Shown one piece after another: positions 8,234 to 18,071 of a DNA stretch of 49,816 nucleotides (position 1 is its first letter; each line of letters opens with the position of its first letter). Location of the stretch: the NCBI GenBank assembly GCA_021323265.1, contig JAJTCO010000058.1, forward strand, positions 1 to 49,816, in the 5' to 3' direction. The position numbers and the translations under genes were made by a program. The DNA is from Pseudoduganella sp. Its GTDB lineage: Bacteria; Pseudomonadota; Gammaproteobacteria; Burkholderiales; Burkholderiaceae_D. The notes under the pieces are model-generated. The model did no database searches. It saw only the letters and a program-made list of their open reading frames with translations, and was not told where the DNA came from.

Positions 8234-9907
8234 TCAAGCAGCCCTTGGAATGGCGTCCAGCAGCGCGCGCGTGTAGGGGTGGCGCGGATTGCGGTACAGC
8301 TCATCGGCATCGGCCATTTCCACCACCTCCCCATGGCGCATCACCATCACCTGGTCGGAAATGTATTTCACCACCGACAGGTCGTGCGAAATGAAGATAT
8401 AGGACAGGCCCAGTTCGTCCTGCAGGTCCTGCAGCAGGTTCAGCACCTGTGCCTGCACCGACACGTCCAGCGCGGAGACCGATTCGTCGCAGACCAGGAT
8501 TTCGGGCTGCATGGTCAGGCAACGCGCGATGGCGATGCGCTGCCGCTGGCCGCCGGAGAATTCGTGCGGGTAGCGGTGGTAAGCCTGCTGCGCCAGCCCG
8601 ACCCGCTCCAGCAGCGCCAGCGCCATCTGCGTGCGCGCCGCATCACTGGCGCCGATGCCGTGCAGGCGCATCGGCTCCAGCAGGATCTGGCCGACCGTAA
8701 AGCGCGGGTTCAGCGATGCGTAGGGATTCTGGAAAATGATCTGGATGCGGCGCTTGTAGGGCTGGAACTCCCTGGCGCTCATGGCCAGCAGGTCGCGCCC
8801 GTCGAACATGGCGCTGCCGCCGCTGGCCTGGTGCAGGCGCAGCAAGGTCAGTCCCATGGTGGACTTGCCGCTGCCCGACTCGCCCACCACGCCCAGCGTC
8901 TTGCCGCGCGCAAGCGTGAAGGAGACGTCCTTCACGGCCGCGATCTCGCGCTTGCCGAACCAGCCTTCGCGCTGCCAGAAACTCTTCCTCAAGCCCCGCA
9001 CCTGCAGCACGACCTCGTCGCCGGGCGCGCTGCCCCGCGTGCGCTGCGGCTGTGCCTCGGCGGCGAGCGCGCGGCCCTCCATGTAGTCGCTGATGACGGG
9101 CAGGCGGCGCGGGCGCTGCGCCAGCGGCGGCCGGCAGTGCAGCAGCGCGCGCGTGTACAAGTCCTTCGGATCGGCGAAGACGGCGCGCGCCGGGCCGGCC
9201 TCGCGCACTTCGCCGTGGCGCATGACGATCACCTCGTCGGCGATTTCCGCCACCAGGCCCAGGTCGTGCGTGATGAACAGCACCGCCATGCGGTGCTTCT
9301 TCTGCAGGCCGGCGATCAGCTCCAGGACCTGCTTCTGGATCGTCACGTCGAGCGCCGTGGTCGGCTCGTCGGCGATCAGCAGCTTCGGCTTGCAGGCAAT
9401 GGCCATGGCGATCATCACGCGCTGCTGCTGGCCGCCGGACATCTGGCCGGGATACGCGTCGATCCTGCTTGCCGGGTCGGGAATGCCGACTTCCTCCAGC
9501 AGTTCCAGCGTGCGCGCGCGTGCCGCGCGCCGTCCCATGCCCATGTGCAGGCGCAGCACTTCGCCGATCTGGAACCCGACCGTGAAAACCGGGTTCAGGG
9601 AGGACATCGGCTCCTGGAAGATCATGGCGATCTCCTTGCCGCACATGGCACGCCGCGCGGCCGCTGGCTGGTGCAGCACCTCGCGGCCCTCGAACAGCAC
9701 GCTGCTGTGCGCGTCGATCAGGGTGGTATGCGGCGGCAGCAGACCCATGACGGCCAGCGAGCTGACCGACTTGCCGCTGCCGGACTCGCCCACCAGGGCG
9801 ACGGTGCGGTCGTGCGGGATGTCGAAGGAAACGCCCTTGACCGCCTCCACGGTGTCGTCCTGGTCGGTGCGGAAGCGGATGCGCAGATTGCGGACCTGGA
9901 GCAGCAT
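8234..9907 (-). CDS. Oligopeptide-type ABC importer, double ATPase (YejF/DppD-DppF fusion type)
   Basis: The 557 residues contain two complete ABC ATPase domains. Each has a Walker A ('GESGSGKSVSS' and 'GESGSGKSTMG'), a signature motif ('MSGGQQQR' and 'FSGGQRQR') and a Walker B ('LLIADEPTTALD' and 'ILVCDESVSALD'). Each ends with the 'NP.HPYTRALL' type tail of the dipeptide/oligopeptide importer class. This fused form is typical of YejF. It energises peptide uptake on the cytoplasmic face with the two permeases encoded directly upstream; only one base separates it from the yejE-like gene. The second Walker B has Ser in 'DESVSALD' but keeps the catalytic Glu. Substrate (peptide, opine, glycopeptide) cannot be read from sequence. 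Confidence 0.92.
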   Translation of the reverse strand: MLLQVRNLRIRFRTDQDDTVEAVKGVSFDIPHDRTVALVGESGSGKSVSSLAVMGLLPPHTTLIDAHSSVLFEGREVLHQPAAARRAMCGKEIAMIFQEPMSSLNPVFTVGFQIGEVLRLHMGMGRRAARARTLELLEEVGIPDPASRIDAYPGQMSGGQQQRVMIAMAIACKPKLLIADEPTTALDVTIQKQVLELIAGLQKKHRMAVLFITHDLGLVAEIADEVIVMRHGEVREAGPARAVFADPKDLYTRALLHCRPPLAQRPRRLPVISDYMEGRALAAEAQPQRTRGSAPGDEVVLQVRGLRKSFWQREGWFGKREIAAVKDVSFTLARGKTLGVVGESGSGKSTMGLTLLRLHQASGGSAMFDGRDLLAMSAREFQPYKRRIQIIFQNPYASLNPRFTVGQILLEPMRLHGIGASDAARTQMALALLERVGLAQQAYHRYPHEFSGGQRQRIAIARCLTMQPEILVCDESVSALDVSVQAQVLNLLQDLQDELGLSYIFISHDLSVVKYISDQVMVMRHGEVVEMADADELYRNPRHPYTRALLDAIPRAA

Positions 9908-9908
9908 G

Positions 9909-10928
9909 TCATTTCACCTTCGGGTCGAGCGCGTCGCGCAGGGCGTCGGCAAACAGGGAGAAGGCCGTCACCAGCAAGGCCATGGCGCCGGCGGCCGCCG
10001 CCAGCTGCCACCATTTGCCCAGGATCAGCTCACTTTGCGCTTCGTTCAGCATGGAGCCCCAGCTCACCACGCCCACCGGCACGCCGAAGCCCAGGAAGGA
10101 GAGGATCACCTCGGCCTTGATGAAGCCGACCACCAGGATCGACACCTGCACCAGGGCCACGTGGCTGACGTTGGGGAAGATGTGCATGAACATCTTGCGC
10201 CACGCGGAGGCGCCGATGGCGTCGGCCGCCATCACGTACTCGCGCGCCTTGTGCCTGATGTACTCGGCGCGGATCAGGCGGTAAGGCCCGGTCCAGCCGG
10301 TCAGGCCAAGGATCAGGACGATCGTCAGCACGCCCCTTTGCTGCAGGACGGCAGCCACCGCCAGGATCATCAATATCGCGGGAATCGCGGTGAAGACGTT
10401 GTAGAACCAGTTGAACAGGTCGTCCACCAGGCCGCCGTGGTAGCCGGACACGGCGCCGAACAGGGTGCCCAGGGCCACTGCCAGCGCGGCGGCCGCCAGG
10501 CCGACCACGATCGACGTCTCGCCACCCTTGATGGTCTTCTTGATGATGTCGTGTCCCCATTTGTCGGCGCCGAAAGGCAGCGTCGGCGCCCGCTCGCGCG
10601 CCGGCTCGGCCACCGCCTTGCCCAGCCGCGCGCGCAGCTCGCGCAAGTCCTCGGCCAGCGGGTCGAACGCGTTGGCCGGCGCGGGGCCCGTACTGGCGGC
10701 GCCCTGCCCCGGCAGCGCCGGCGCGCCGGCCGGCGCCGCGAATGCCGGCGGCGCATGGCTGACGGCCACCTCCTCTTCCCAGTCGGCGGCCAGCAAGCCG
10801 CTGGCCGATCCCGCAAGCAGCAGCAGGAAGGCGGCCACCACGGCCAGCGCCGCCATGGCAATGCGGTCGCGCCGCAACCGGCGCCAGGCGAGCGTCCATA
10901 ATCCGGCGGAGTCGTAAGTGGCATGCAT
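9909..10928 (-). CDS. Oligopeptide-type ABC importer permease (YejE/OppC-like)
   Basis: The 339-residue inner-membrane permease has an N-terminal OppC-type segment ('LAWRRLRRDRIAMAAL', TM at about 24-46). A long Ala/Pro-rich periplasmic stretch follows (about 50-115), then the BPD_transp_1 core with five hydrophobic segments. The EAA loop is 'EYVMAADAIGASAWRKMFMHIFPNV'. 'GADKWGHDIIKKTIKGGETSI' before the core is typical of OppC/YejE. The ATG is preceded by GGAG at good spacing. It lies nine bases after the yejB-like gene and one base before the ATPase gene, so the three form one operon. Confidence 0.9.
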   Translation of the reverse strand: MHATYDSAGLWTLAWRRLRRDRIAMAALAVVAAFLLLLAGSASGLLAADWEEEVAVSHAPPAFAAPAGAPALPGQGAASTGPAPANAFDPLAEDLRELRARLGKAVAEPARERAPTLPFGADKWGHDIIKKTIKGGETSIVVGLAAAALAVALGTLFGAVSGYHGGLVDDLFNWFYNVFTAIPAILMILAVAAVLQQRGVLTIVLILGLTGWTGPYRLIRAEYIRHKAREYVMAADAIGASAWRKMFMHIFPNVSHVALVQVSILVVGFIKAEVILSFLGFGVPVGVVSWGSMLNEAQSELILGKWWQLAAAAGAMALLVTAFSLFADALRDALDPKVK

Positions 10929-10937
10929 GTGCGCTCC

Positions 10938-11873
10938 TTAGTGCAGCTGAACGCGCGGGTCGACGGCCTGGTACAGCAGGTCCGTCAGCAGGTTGAACAC
11001 CATGGTGGCCGCCGCCACGTAGACCGTGATGGCCTTGATCACCGGGAAGTCGGAACGCTCCACCGCCAGGATCACCTCGCGCCCGATGCCGGGAATACCG
11101 AAGAAGCGCTCAAGCAGGAAGGCCCCGATCAGCATGGCCGGCAGGCTCGCCATTACGTGCGTGATGATGGGAATGGCCGCATTGCGCAGCACGTGCAGCC
11201 ACATCACGCGGCGCTCGGGCAGGCCCTTGGCGCGCGCCGTGCGCACGTAATCCTGGCCTGCCTCGTCCAGCACGAAGCTGCGGTACAGGCGCAAGGTCGG
11301 CGCCAGCGAAACGGCCAGCCCGATCAGGATCGGCAGCGCCGCAAAGCGCAGGTTCTCCAGCAGGCCGTTGCCCCAGCCCTGCACCGGGAACCAGCCGGCC
11401 TTATAGGCCAGCCAGTACTGGAACACGATGATGTAGACCAGGATGGAAACCGACATGCCGATGGTGCATACCACCATCACGGCGCGGTCGGTGAGCGAGC
11501 CGCGCACGAAGGCCACCGCCAGCGCCAGCGCGACGCCCAGCACGGTTTCCAGGACAGTCAGGGGCACCAGCACCGTCAGCGACGGGCCCAGGCGCGTGGC
11601 CAGGATGGCCGCAACCGGCTCGCCAGTGGCCCAGCTCTGGCCGAAATCAAACGTCGCGATCTGCCGCAGGAAAATGCCCAGCTGCACATACCAGGGCTGG
11701 TCCACGCCGAGCTGGCGGCGGATGTTCTCGATGCTGGCCGCATCGGCCATCTTGCCGGCCAGTAGGTACGCCGGGTCGCCGCCGACCCAGTTGAACAGCA
11801 CGAACACCAGCAGCACCACCCCCAGCATGGTGGGCAGCATCTGCCACAGCCGACGCACAACGTATGACAGCAT
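10938..11873 (-). CDS. Oligopeptide-type ABC importer permease (YejB/OppB-like)
   Basis: This 311-residue permease begins 'MLSYVVRRLWQMLPTMLGVVLLVF', the typical OppB/YejB first helix. A periplasmic segment with 'LGVDQPWYVQLGIFLRQI' and the BPD core follow, with the EAA loop 'QDYVRTARAKGLPERRVMWLHVLRNA' and 'LERFFGIPGIGREVI'. ATG at 11873 was chosen over an upstream frame extension because GAGGGGAG lies just before it and the helix then starts correctly. It is the first gene of a minus-strand operon that may run through the ATPase, sensor kinase and DedA genes. It is divergent from a TBDR gene across a 256-base gap. No substrate-binding protein gene is adjacent. Confidence 0.9.
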   Translation of the reverse strand: MLSYVVRRLWQMLPTMLGVVLLVFVLFNWVGGDPAYLLAGKMADAASIENIRRQLGVDQPWYVQLGIFLRQIATFDFGQSWATGEPVAAILATRLGPSLTVLVPLTVLETVLGVALALAVAFVRGSLTDRAVMVVCTIGMSVSILVYIIVFQYWLAYKAGWFPVQGWGNGLLENLRFAALPILIGLAVSLAPTLRLYRSFVLDEAGQDYVRTARAKGLPERRVMWLHVLRNAAIPIITHVMASLPAMLIGAFLLERFFGIPGIGREVILAVERSDFPVIKAITVYVAAATMVFNLLTDLLYQAVDPRVQLH

Positions 11874-11988
11874 GCTCTCCCCTCGACGACACGCAACGGG
11901 CGTAACGATAACCCATACGTAGTTCACTTACCAATGTTTCAGAAATGAGACGCTTCGTCTAAAAATTGTAGCGCTCGCAATTTTTCAA

Positions 11989-12017
11989 TTGACCCAATGT
12001 TGGCCGAATGCTCTCAT
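11989..12017 (+). promoter_or_regulatory. Candidate promoter of the first TonB-dependent receptor gene
   Basis: TTGACC (11989-11994), a 17-base spacer and TCTCAT (12012-12017) lie about 115 bases upstream of the start codon. An inverted repeat AACCATT/AATGGTT at 12030-12049 would fall in the leader. Moderate -35, weak -10. Confidence 0.3.
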
Positions 12018-12129
12018 CTTGCCCGAGGGAACCATTAATGAAAATGGTTTCTTCAAATGGGAGCACCAGAGCAGTTGTCAAAAAGCTGTCGCTCGTTTTT
12101 TTTGGTACGAAAATTTGGAGAATGAAAAC

Positions 12130-14910
12130 ATGATGGAAAAGATCATGGCGCGCTCCGTGCGCGTGATGTTTGCTGGCGGCATGGTCGCCAGCCTGGCCGC
12201 CCCGGCCTTTGCGCAGGACGCCGCGCCGATGCAACGCGTGGAAGTGACGGGTTCGAGCATCAAGCGCGCCAGCGCGGAAACCGCATCGCCGATCCAGGTC
12301 ATCAGCAAGGAAGACTTGATGAAGTCCGGCAAGGCCACGGTGGCCGAATACCTGCAAACCCTGACCGTGGACGGCGCCGGCTCCTTGCCGACCGGCTTTG
12401 GCAACGGCTTTGCCGCCGGCTCCACCGCCATCTCGCTGCGCGGCCTGGGCGCCACTTCCACCCTGGTGCTGCTGAATGGCCGCCGCATGGCGCCGTTCGC
12501 CCGCGCCGACGACGGCCAGAAGAGCTTCACCGACCTGTCGAGCGTGCCGATGCAGATCGTCGAACGCATTGAAATCCTGAAGGATGGCGCTTCCTCCATC
12601 TACGGCGCGGACGCCATTGCCGGCGTGGTCAACGTCATCCTGCGCAAGGACTTCACCGGCCTGCAGCTGAAAGGCGACACCGGCTGGTCGCGTTACCAGG
12701 ATGCCAAGCAGAACAAGGCCGCCATTACCTACGGCGTGGGCAACCTGGACGAAGACAAGTTCAACTGGGTGGTCAACGCCGAATTCTCCGACTTCGACCG
12801 CCTGAAGAACAAGGACCGCAAAGAGCGCGGCCACATCGGCCATGGCGACCTGCGTCCGTATGGCTTCCCGGTCGGCACCCAGTTCGCCGGCGGCTATATC
12901 AGTGGCGTCAACAATGCCAACGCCAACAACCCGGCCGGCGCCATCCGCAATCCCGTCACCAACGTGTACACCACGCTGCCTGGCTGCGCCGGCCTGACCG
13001 AGACCGCCAACCAGAGCGGCGCCAACGGCGGCTGCCTGTGGCACCACGACCAGTTCCGCGACATGCAGCCGGAAATCGAATCGGTCAACTTGTACACCCG
13101 CGGCACCTGGCAGATCAAGGACGATATGCAGGTGTATGCCGAAGTGGGTTACTCCAAGCGCGACACCGCGTTTACGATGATCCCGCCGGCCATCACGCCG
13201 ACCGTGGCCTTCCCGCCCAATGCCACCAACCCGCTGGGCTTCATCAACTACGGCAACCTGAACCTGATGGCCGCCAGCCACCCGCAGAATCCGTATGGCG
13301 CCCCGGCCCGCGTGCGCTACTCGGCCTTCGACATCGGCCCGCAGGTGCGTACCGCCAACAACAAGTTCACCCGCTTCGTGACCGGCATCAAGGGCCAGGC
13401 CGCCGGCTGGGATTACGACGGTGGCTTCACCCACTCCGAGTCCAAGCTGCACCTGAACTACAGCAACATGCTGAACATGAACGTGCTGCGCGACGCGCTG
13501 GGCAACCCGGCTTCGCCGCACTTCCCGTACTACATCGGCGCCGAAGCATCGAAGAACAAGCCATCGCTGTACGCGGCCCTGGTGACCAACGCGATTTCCG
13601 ATTCCACCACCAAGCTCGACGTGATCGACTTCCACGCCTCGCGTGAACTGATGGCCCTGCCGGGCGGCAACATGGGCCTGGCCATCGGCGCCGAGCACCG
13701 CAAGGAAAAAGTGGTGAACCCTTCGCTGTCGGGCACCATCGACGGCTCGGTCAACGCTTCCTACGTGGCCGCCTTCGGCGACACCAAGGTCAGCGCCGTC
13801 TTTGCCGAAGTGATCGCACCGGTGCTGAAGGGCGTCGAGTTGAGCGCTGCCGTCCGTTACGACAAGTACGACAACTTCAACTCCACCACCCCGAAAGCCG
13901 GCATCAAGTGGACGCCGATCAAGAGCTTCGCCCTGCGCGGCACCTACACCGAAGGCTTCCGCGCTCCGGGCCCTGCCGAAGGCAGCCCAAGCTCGCAGTC
14001 GACCGGCACCTCGACCGTGCGCGACCCGATCCGCTGCCCAGGCGGCACCCCGGCCGCCGGCGGCGCCACCTCCACCGATTGCTCGATCCCGGTCGCCGCG
14101 GTCAAGGTGGGCAACCCTGCCCTGAAACCGGAAACCTCGAAAGGCTCGACCCTGGGCCTGGTGTGGGATCCGTTCGACGGCACCAGCATCGCGCTGGACG
14201 CGTGGAAGATCAAGCGCTCCAACGAGATCAACCCGCTGCCGTATAACGAAGCGGCCGCCCTGCCGACCGCCATCCGCAACGACAACAACCTGATCGTCAA
14301 CGGCGTCGCCATCCCGGGCACCGGCACCCTGGTGCTGACCCAGGCCCCGTACCGCAACTCCAGCTTCACCGAAGTGAGCGGCGTCGACCTGGACATCAAG
14401 CAGCGCATCCGCCTGGGCGACTACGGCCGTCTGAACCTGGGCCTGGTGTGGACCCACACCGCGTCCTGGAAGCGTCACGAAAGCGCCACCGTGGCTTACC
14501 AGTTCAACGGCACGCACGGCAATTGCGACACCTCGAACTGCGCCGGCACGCCGAAGAACAAGGCCAACCTGAACGCCTCGTGGGACCTGGGCGACTGGAA
14601 CGTGGCCGGCATCGTGAACTACCGCGACAGCATGGACAACGTGCTGTTCGCCGGCGACCTGTGCGCTTCGAACCTGGCCAATGGCCAGCCGGGCACCAAG
14701 GATTGCAAGATCGCCTCCTTCACCACGCTCGACATGTCGGCGCGCTACAACTGGAGCCCGCAGCTGACCCTGTTCGCTTCCATCAATAACGTGACCGACA
14801 AGGTGGCGCCGCTCGATCCGCTGACTTATGGCGGCCTGAGCTACAACCCGATGGATGCCAGCGGCGCCATCGGCCGCTACTTCAAGCTGGGCGCGCAGTA
14901 CAAGTTCTAA
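12130..14910 (+). CDS. TonB-dependent outer-membrane receptor (tandem cluster member 1)
   Basis: The 926-residue protein has a signal peptide ending near 'PAFAQ' (about residue 29), the mature start 'MQRVEVTGSSIKR', a plug domain (about 50-170, with 'LRGLGATSTLVLLNGRRM' and 'IYGADAIAGVVNVILRKDF') and a 22-strand-type barrel ending in the outer-membrane signal YKF. It imports an unidentified ligand using TonB energy. Two Cys around 'CAGLTETANQSGANGGC' sit in a predicted surface loop, as in the paralogs. ATG at 12130 was chosen for GGAG nine bases upstream and the start of the signal peptide; an open frame extends further upstream but is not receptor-like. No N-terminal sigma-factor signalling domain is seen. 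Confidence 0.92.
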   Translation: MMEKIMARSVRVMFAGGMVASLAAPAFAQDAAPMQRVEVTGSSIKRASAETASPIQVISKEDLMKSGKATVAEYLQTLTVDGAGSLPTGFGNGFAAGSTAISLRGLGATSTLVLLNGRRMAPFARADDGQKSFTDLSSVPMQIVERIEILKDGASSIYGADAIAGVVNVILRKDFTGLQLKGDTGWSRYQDAKQNKAAITYGVGNLDEDKFNWVVNAEFSDFDRLKNKDRKERGHIGHGDLRPYGFPVGTQFAGGYISGVNNANANNPAGAIRNPVTNVYTTLPGCAGLTETANQSGANGGCLWHHDQFRDMQPEIESVNLYTRGTWQIKDDMQVYAEVGYSKRDTAFTMIPPAITPTVAFPPNATNPLGFINYGNLNLMAASHPQNPYGAPARVRYSAFDIGPQVRTANNKFTRFVTGIKGQAAGWDYDGGFTHSESKLHLNYSNMLNMNVLRDALGNPASPHFPYYIGAEASKNKPSLYAALVTNAISDSTTKLDVIDFHASRELMALPGGNMGLAIGAEHRKEKVVNPSLSGTIDGSVNASYVAAFGDTKVSAVFAEVIAPVLKGVELSAAVRYDKYDNFNSTTPKAGIKWTPIKSFALRGTYTEGFRAPGPAEGSPSSQSTGTSTVRDPIRCPGGTPAAGGATSTDCSIPVAAVKVGNPALKPETSKGSTLGLVWDPFDGTSIALDAWKIKRSNEINPLPYNEAAALPTAIRNDNNLIVNGVAIPGTGTLVLTQAPYRNSSFTEVSGVDLDIKQRIRLGDYGRLNLGLVWTHTASWKRHESATVAYQFNGTHGNCDTSNCAGTPKNKANLNASWDLGDWNVAGIVNYRDSMDNVLFAGDLCASNLANGQPGTKDCKIASFTTLDMSARYNWSPQLTLFASINNVTDKVAPLDPLTYGGLSYNPMDASGAIGRYFKLGAQYKF

Positions 14911-14931
14911 GCCCATCCCCTTAGCTACTTG

Positions 14932-14960
14932 AAAAAACGGCACTTCGGTGCCGTTTTTTG
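14932..14960 (+). terminator. Intrinsic terminator after TBDR 1
   Basis: ACGGCAC and GTGCCGT form a stem around TTCG, flanked by an A-run and followed by TTTTTTG, 22 bases after the stop. Confidence 0.9.
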
Positions 14961-15076
14961 TTTTCCGCGGCGTTCATTTGTTTCCGTTTGTTTCAAGTTA
15001 GCAAGTTCACATTGCCTTGATAGCTCATCAATGGTCTGATAACGGCCCCGATAATTTATTAATGAGATTTTCAGCA

Positions 15077-17899
15077 ATGATGATTGAGAAATCCCTGTCA
15101 CGTTCCCTGCGCGTCCTCTTCGCAGGCAGCCTTGCCCTCGGCAGCAGCGCCGCCTTTGCCCAGGAAGCAGCGCCGGAAGCCCCGATGCAGCGCGTGGAAA
15201 TCACCGGTTCGAGCATCAAGCGCATCGCCGCCGAATCCTCGCTGCCGGTGCAATCGTTCAGCCAAAAAGACATCAAGAAGTCCGGCGTCTCGACCGTGAC
15301 CGACTTCATCCAGCAGTTGCCGGCCATGCAGGGCTTTTCCGTGGCGGCGGACTCGGTGGGCGGCGGCGGCGGCGGCGTGACCACGGCCTCGATCCACGAC
15401 ATCGGCGCCGCCTACACCCTGGTGCTGCTGAACGGCCGCCGCATCGCCCCGGCCAACTCCGGCACCACCATCGACCTCAACTCCATCCCCCTGTCGGCCA
15501 TTGAACGCGTGGAAGTGCTGACCGACGGCGCCTCCGCCCTGTACGGCGCGGACGCCATCGCCGGCGTGGTCAACTTCATCCTGAAAAAAGGCGCCAGCAA
15601 CTGGGAAGTCAATGCCAAGTATTCGCGCCCTGAAGCGAGCGGCGGCGCCAGCAACTCGGTGTCGCTGAGCAAGGGCTTCGGCGACATCGACGAGGATGGC
15701 TACAGCGTGTTCTTCTCCCTCAGCCACGACGAGCAAAAGCAGCTCAAGGCATCCCAGCGCAACTTCGCCAAGACCGGCATCGTCAACTTCACCGACCCGG
15801 CCACCGGCAAGGCGCTGCAGTTCATCAACGGCTCCTCGCGCGCGCTGCCGGCCAACGCCGGCGTGACCTACGAGAGCGTCGATCCGGCCACCGGCCAGAC
15901 CGTCGAGAAGACCGTCAACCTGAACCCGTATGCCCTGGCCCACGGCGGCAAGTGCGCCGCGGTGAACGCCGACTTCTATGGCGACGGCAACTGCTACTTC
16001 GACAACGCCTCCACCATCGAGATCAACCCGCAATCGCAGCGCGATTCCCTGTTCTCCTCCGGCAGCGTCAAGCTGGGCAACACCGGCTTCACCGGCTTCT
16101 TCGACCTGGCCTACACCGAAGCGAAGATCGTCGCCTCCATCGCCCCCTACCCGGCCGACTTCTCGATCGCCAAGGGTTCGGCCCTGTACAACAAGTACAT
16201 CAAGCCCAACCTGACCGCCGCGCAGGACGCCGGCGCCACCTCCGTGGTGGCCAAGTACCGCCTGTACGAAATGGGCAACCGCACCTACGACTACGGCACC
16301 AAGGCCACCCACCTGGTGGCCGGCGTGGACGGCGCCGTGGCGGGCTGGGACGTGAACTCGGCCCTGACCTATTCCAAGAACAAGCAGGCGCAGAAGTACG
16401 TGGGCGGCTTCCCGCTGGCCGACAAGTTCCAGGCCGCCATCGACGCCGGCACCATCGACCCGTTTGCCTACGGCCTGGGCGAGATGCCGCAGGCGATGCG
16501 CGACTCCTTGCTGGCGACCGGCTTTTCCGGCACCTACAACACGCAGACCGTGGAAATGAAGGGCTGGGATGCGCGCGCCTCGCGCGCCGCGTTCCAGCTG
16601 CCGGGCGGCACGGCGCAGATCGGCGTGGGCGCGGACTTCCGCAACACGTCCTTCAAGGTGCGCCAGGCCGACGTGGCGAAAAACGCCGCCATCCTGTTCG
16701 ACAACCCGCAGGTGGACAGCGCCTACGAGCGCGACAACTTCGGCGCCTATACCGAATTGGTGATGCCGGTGAGCAAGGCCCTGGAGCTGACCGGTTCCGC
16801 ACGTTACGACCAGATCGGCGCCATTGACAACAATTTGACGGGCAAAGAAGTCGGCAACAAGGAAAACGCAGCCACCTGGAAGCTCAGCGCCAAGTACACC
16901 GCCGCCAAGAACCTGCTGTTCCGCGCCGCGGCCGGCACCGGCTTCCGCGCCGCCTCGATGCAGGAAATCGCCGGCCCGCTGGAAGACTGGGGCGTCACGG
17001 GCGGCAACTACCAGTGCCCGCTGACCGCCGCCAACGGCATGGGCGGCCACCCGCTGGCCGCCTATTGCAACGGCGTGGTGCGCCAGCAGTTCGAAGCGTT
17101 CCAGGGCGGCAATCCGAACCTGAAGCCGGAGAAGTCCAAGCAGTGGAGCATCGGCACCGTGTTCGAGCCGACCAATGCGCTGTCCATGTCCTTCGACCTG
17201 TGGAACGTGGAAATCCGCGACCAGGTGACGGCCGTATCCGAAGGCCTGATCTTCGACAACCCGGCCAAGTACGCCGACCTGTTTACCACCAAGCACATCG
17301 GCTCGACCGGCAAGGACGTGCTGGCGATCAAACTGCTGCCTATTAATATTGGCAAGGTCGAGAACCGTGGCCTGGACTATGACTTCACGCACAAGACCAA
17401 GCTGTTCGACGGCAAGCTGACCAGCCGCCTGGCCGGCACCTACCTGATGCGTTCGCGCTACACCACGCCGGGCACCGACGACCAGTGGGAAACCAGCCTG
17501 AACCGCTACGGCTCGAACGACAAGGTCAGCTTCCGCCACGTGGTGCGCGCCTCCACCAGCTTCGAGCAGGCGCAATTCACCCACACCCTGAGCGCGAACT
17601 ACCGCAACGGCTACACCGACAAGGAACAGTCGGCGGACGACTGCTCGGTGATCGAGGCGGGCCAGCCGGGCGCCTGCTACGGCATCACGCTGCAGGTGCC
17701 AAGCTACACCACGGTCGACTTCCAGAGCGCCTACCGCCCCATGCCGAACCTGGAACTCACGGGCGGCATCATCAACCTGTTCGACCGCAATCCGCCGTTT
17801 ACGCTGCGCAATACCGGCTCCCACCAGGTGGGCTACAACCCCGCCTACTCGTCCGCCCTGGGCCGCCAGTTCTACCTGAGCGCATCTTATAAGTTCTGA
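15077..17899 (+). CDS. TonB-dependent outer-membrane receptor (tandem cluster member 2)
   Basis: This 940-residue receptor shows a signal peptide (MMIEKSLSRSLRVLF...AAFAQ), the mature start 'MQRVEITGSSIKR', a plug domain with a Gly run ('VGGGGGGVTTASIHDIG') and 'LYGADAIAGVVNFILKKG', and a barrel ending in YKF. A Cys pair ('KCAAVNADFYGDGNCYF') occupies the same region as in the paralogs. It aligns best with the receptor at 43150-45966: both share the 'GSALY' and 'APYPADF'/'ARYASPA' region. The double ATG at 15077/15080 was chosen from the signal peptide; the ribosome site is weak. It has its own terminator and a 166-base gap from member 1. Ligand unknown. Confidence 0.92.
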   Translation: MMIEKSLSRSLRVLFAGSLALGSSAAFAQEAAPEAPMQRVEITGSSIKRIAAESSLPVQSFSQKDIKKSGVSTVTDFIQQLPAMQGFSVAADSVGGGGGGVTTASIHDIGAAYTLVLLNGRRIAPANSGTTIDLNSIPLSAIERVEVLTDGASALYGADAIAGVVNFILKKGASNWEVNAKYSRPEASGGASNSVSLSKGFGDIDEDGYSVFFSLSHDEQKQLKASQRNFAKTGIVNFTDPATGKALQFINGSSRALPANAGVTYESVDPATGQTVEKTVNLNPYALAHGGKCAAVNADFYGDGNCYFDNASTIEINPQSQRDSLFSSGSVKLGNTGFTGFFDLAYTEAKIVASIAPYPADFSIAKGSALYNKYIKPNLTAAQDAGATSVVAKYRLYEMGNRTYDYGTKATHLVAGVDGAVAGWDVNSALTYSKNKQAQKYVGGFPLADKFQAAIDAGTIDPFAYGLGEMPQAMRDSLLATGFSGTYNTQTVEMKGWDARASRAAFQLPGGTAQIGVGADFRNTSFKVRQADVAKNAAILFDNPQVDSAYERDNFGAYTELVMPVSKALELTGSARYDQIGAIDNNLTGKEVGNKENAATWKLSAKYTAAKNLLFRAAAGTGFRAASMQEIAGPLEDWGVTGGNYQCPLTAANGMGGHPLAAYCNGVVRQQFEAFQGGNPNLKPEKSKQWSIGTVFEPTNALSMSFDLWNVEIRDQVTAVSEGLIFDNPAKYADLFTTKHIGSTGKDVLAIKLLPINIGKVENRGLDYDFTHKTKLFDGKLTSRLAGTYLMRSRYTTPGTDDQWETSLNRYGSNDKVSFRHVVRASTSFEQAQFTHTLSANYRNGYTDKEQSADDCSVIEAGQPGACYGITLQVPSYTTVDFQSAYRPMPNLELTGGIINLFDRNPPFTLRNTGSHQVGYNPAYSSALGRQFYLSASYKF

Positions 17900-17912
17900 A
17901 ATTGTTGTTAAT

Positions 17913-17943
17913 AAAAAGCCATCCCTTTGCGGGGTGGCTTTTT
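17913..17943 (+). terminator. Intrinsic terminator after TBDR 2
   Basis: AAAAAGCCATCCC pairs with GGGGTGGCTTTTT around TTTGC (one G-T pair), giving a long stem with A- and T-runs, 13 bases after the stop. Confidence 0.9.
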
Positions 17944-18071
17944 AGACTGTCGTAGAAATCCCACAATTCACGTGACAAATCTGCCAGTTCTGAAATGATT
18001 TTCAACTGAACTATCGCAACATTGCCAACTTTTATTCGGAAACGTTACATTGTCCCCGAATAGTCACACTG

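Noticed and set aside
5987..10120. 1377-codon open frame antisense to the sensor kinase and ABC ATPase genes
   Set aside because: Shadow frame produced by third-position GC bias; full of HHR, QQR and GAH runs, no domains, and overlaps two well-supported genes.
12077..12105. TTGTCA followed by a T-run upstream of TBDR 1 as promoter or terminator
   Set aside because: No -10 box at the right distance, and no stem precedes the T-run.
11959..14943. 994-codon frame antisense to TBDR 1, and similar long frames antisense to TBDR 2, 3 and 4
   Set aside because: Regular antisense shadows in receptor genes; no signal peptide or known motif.
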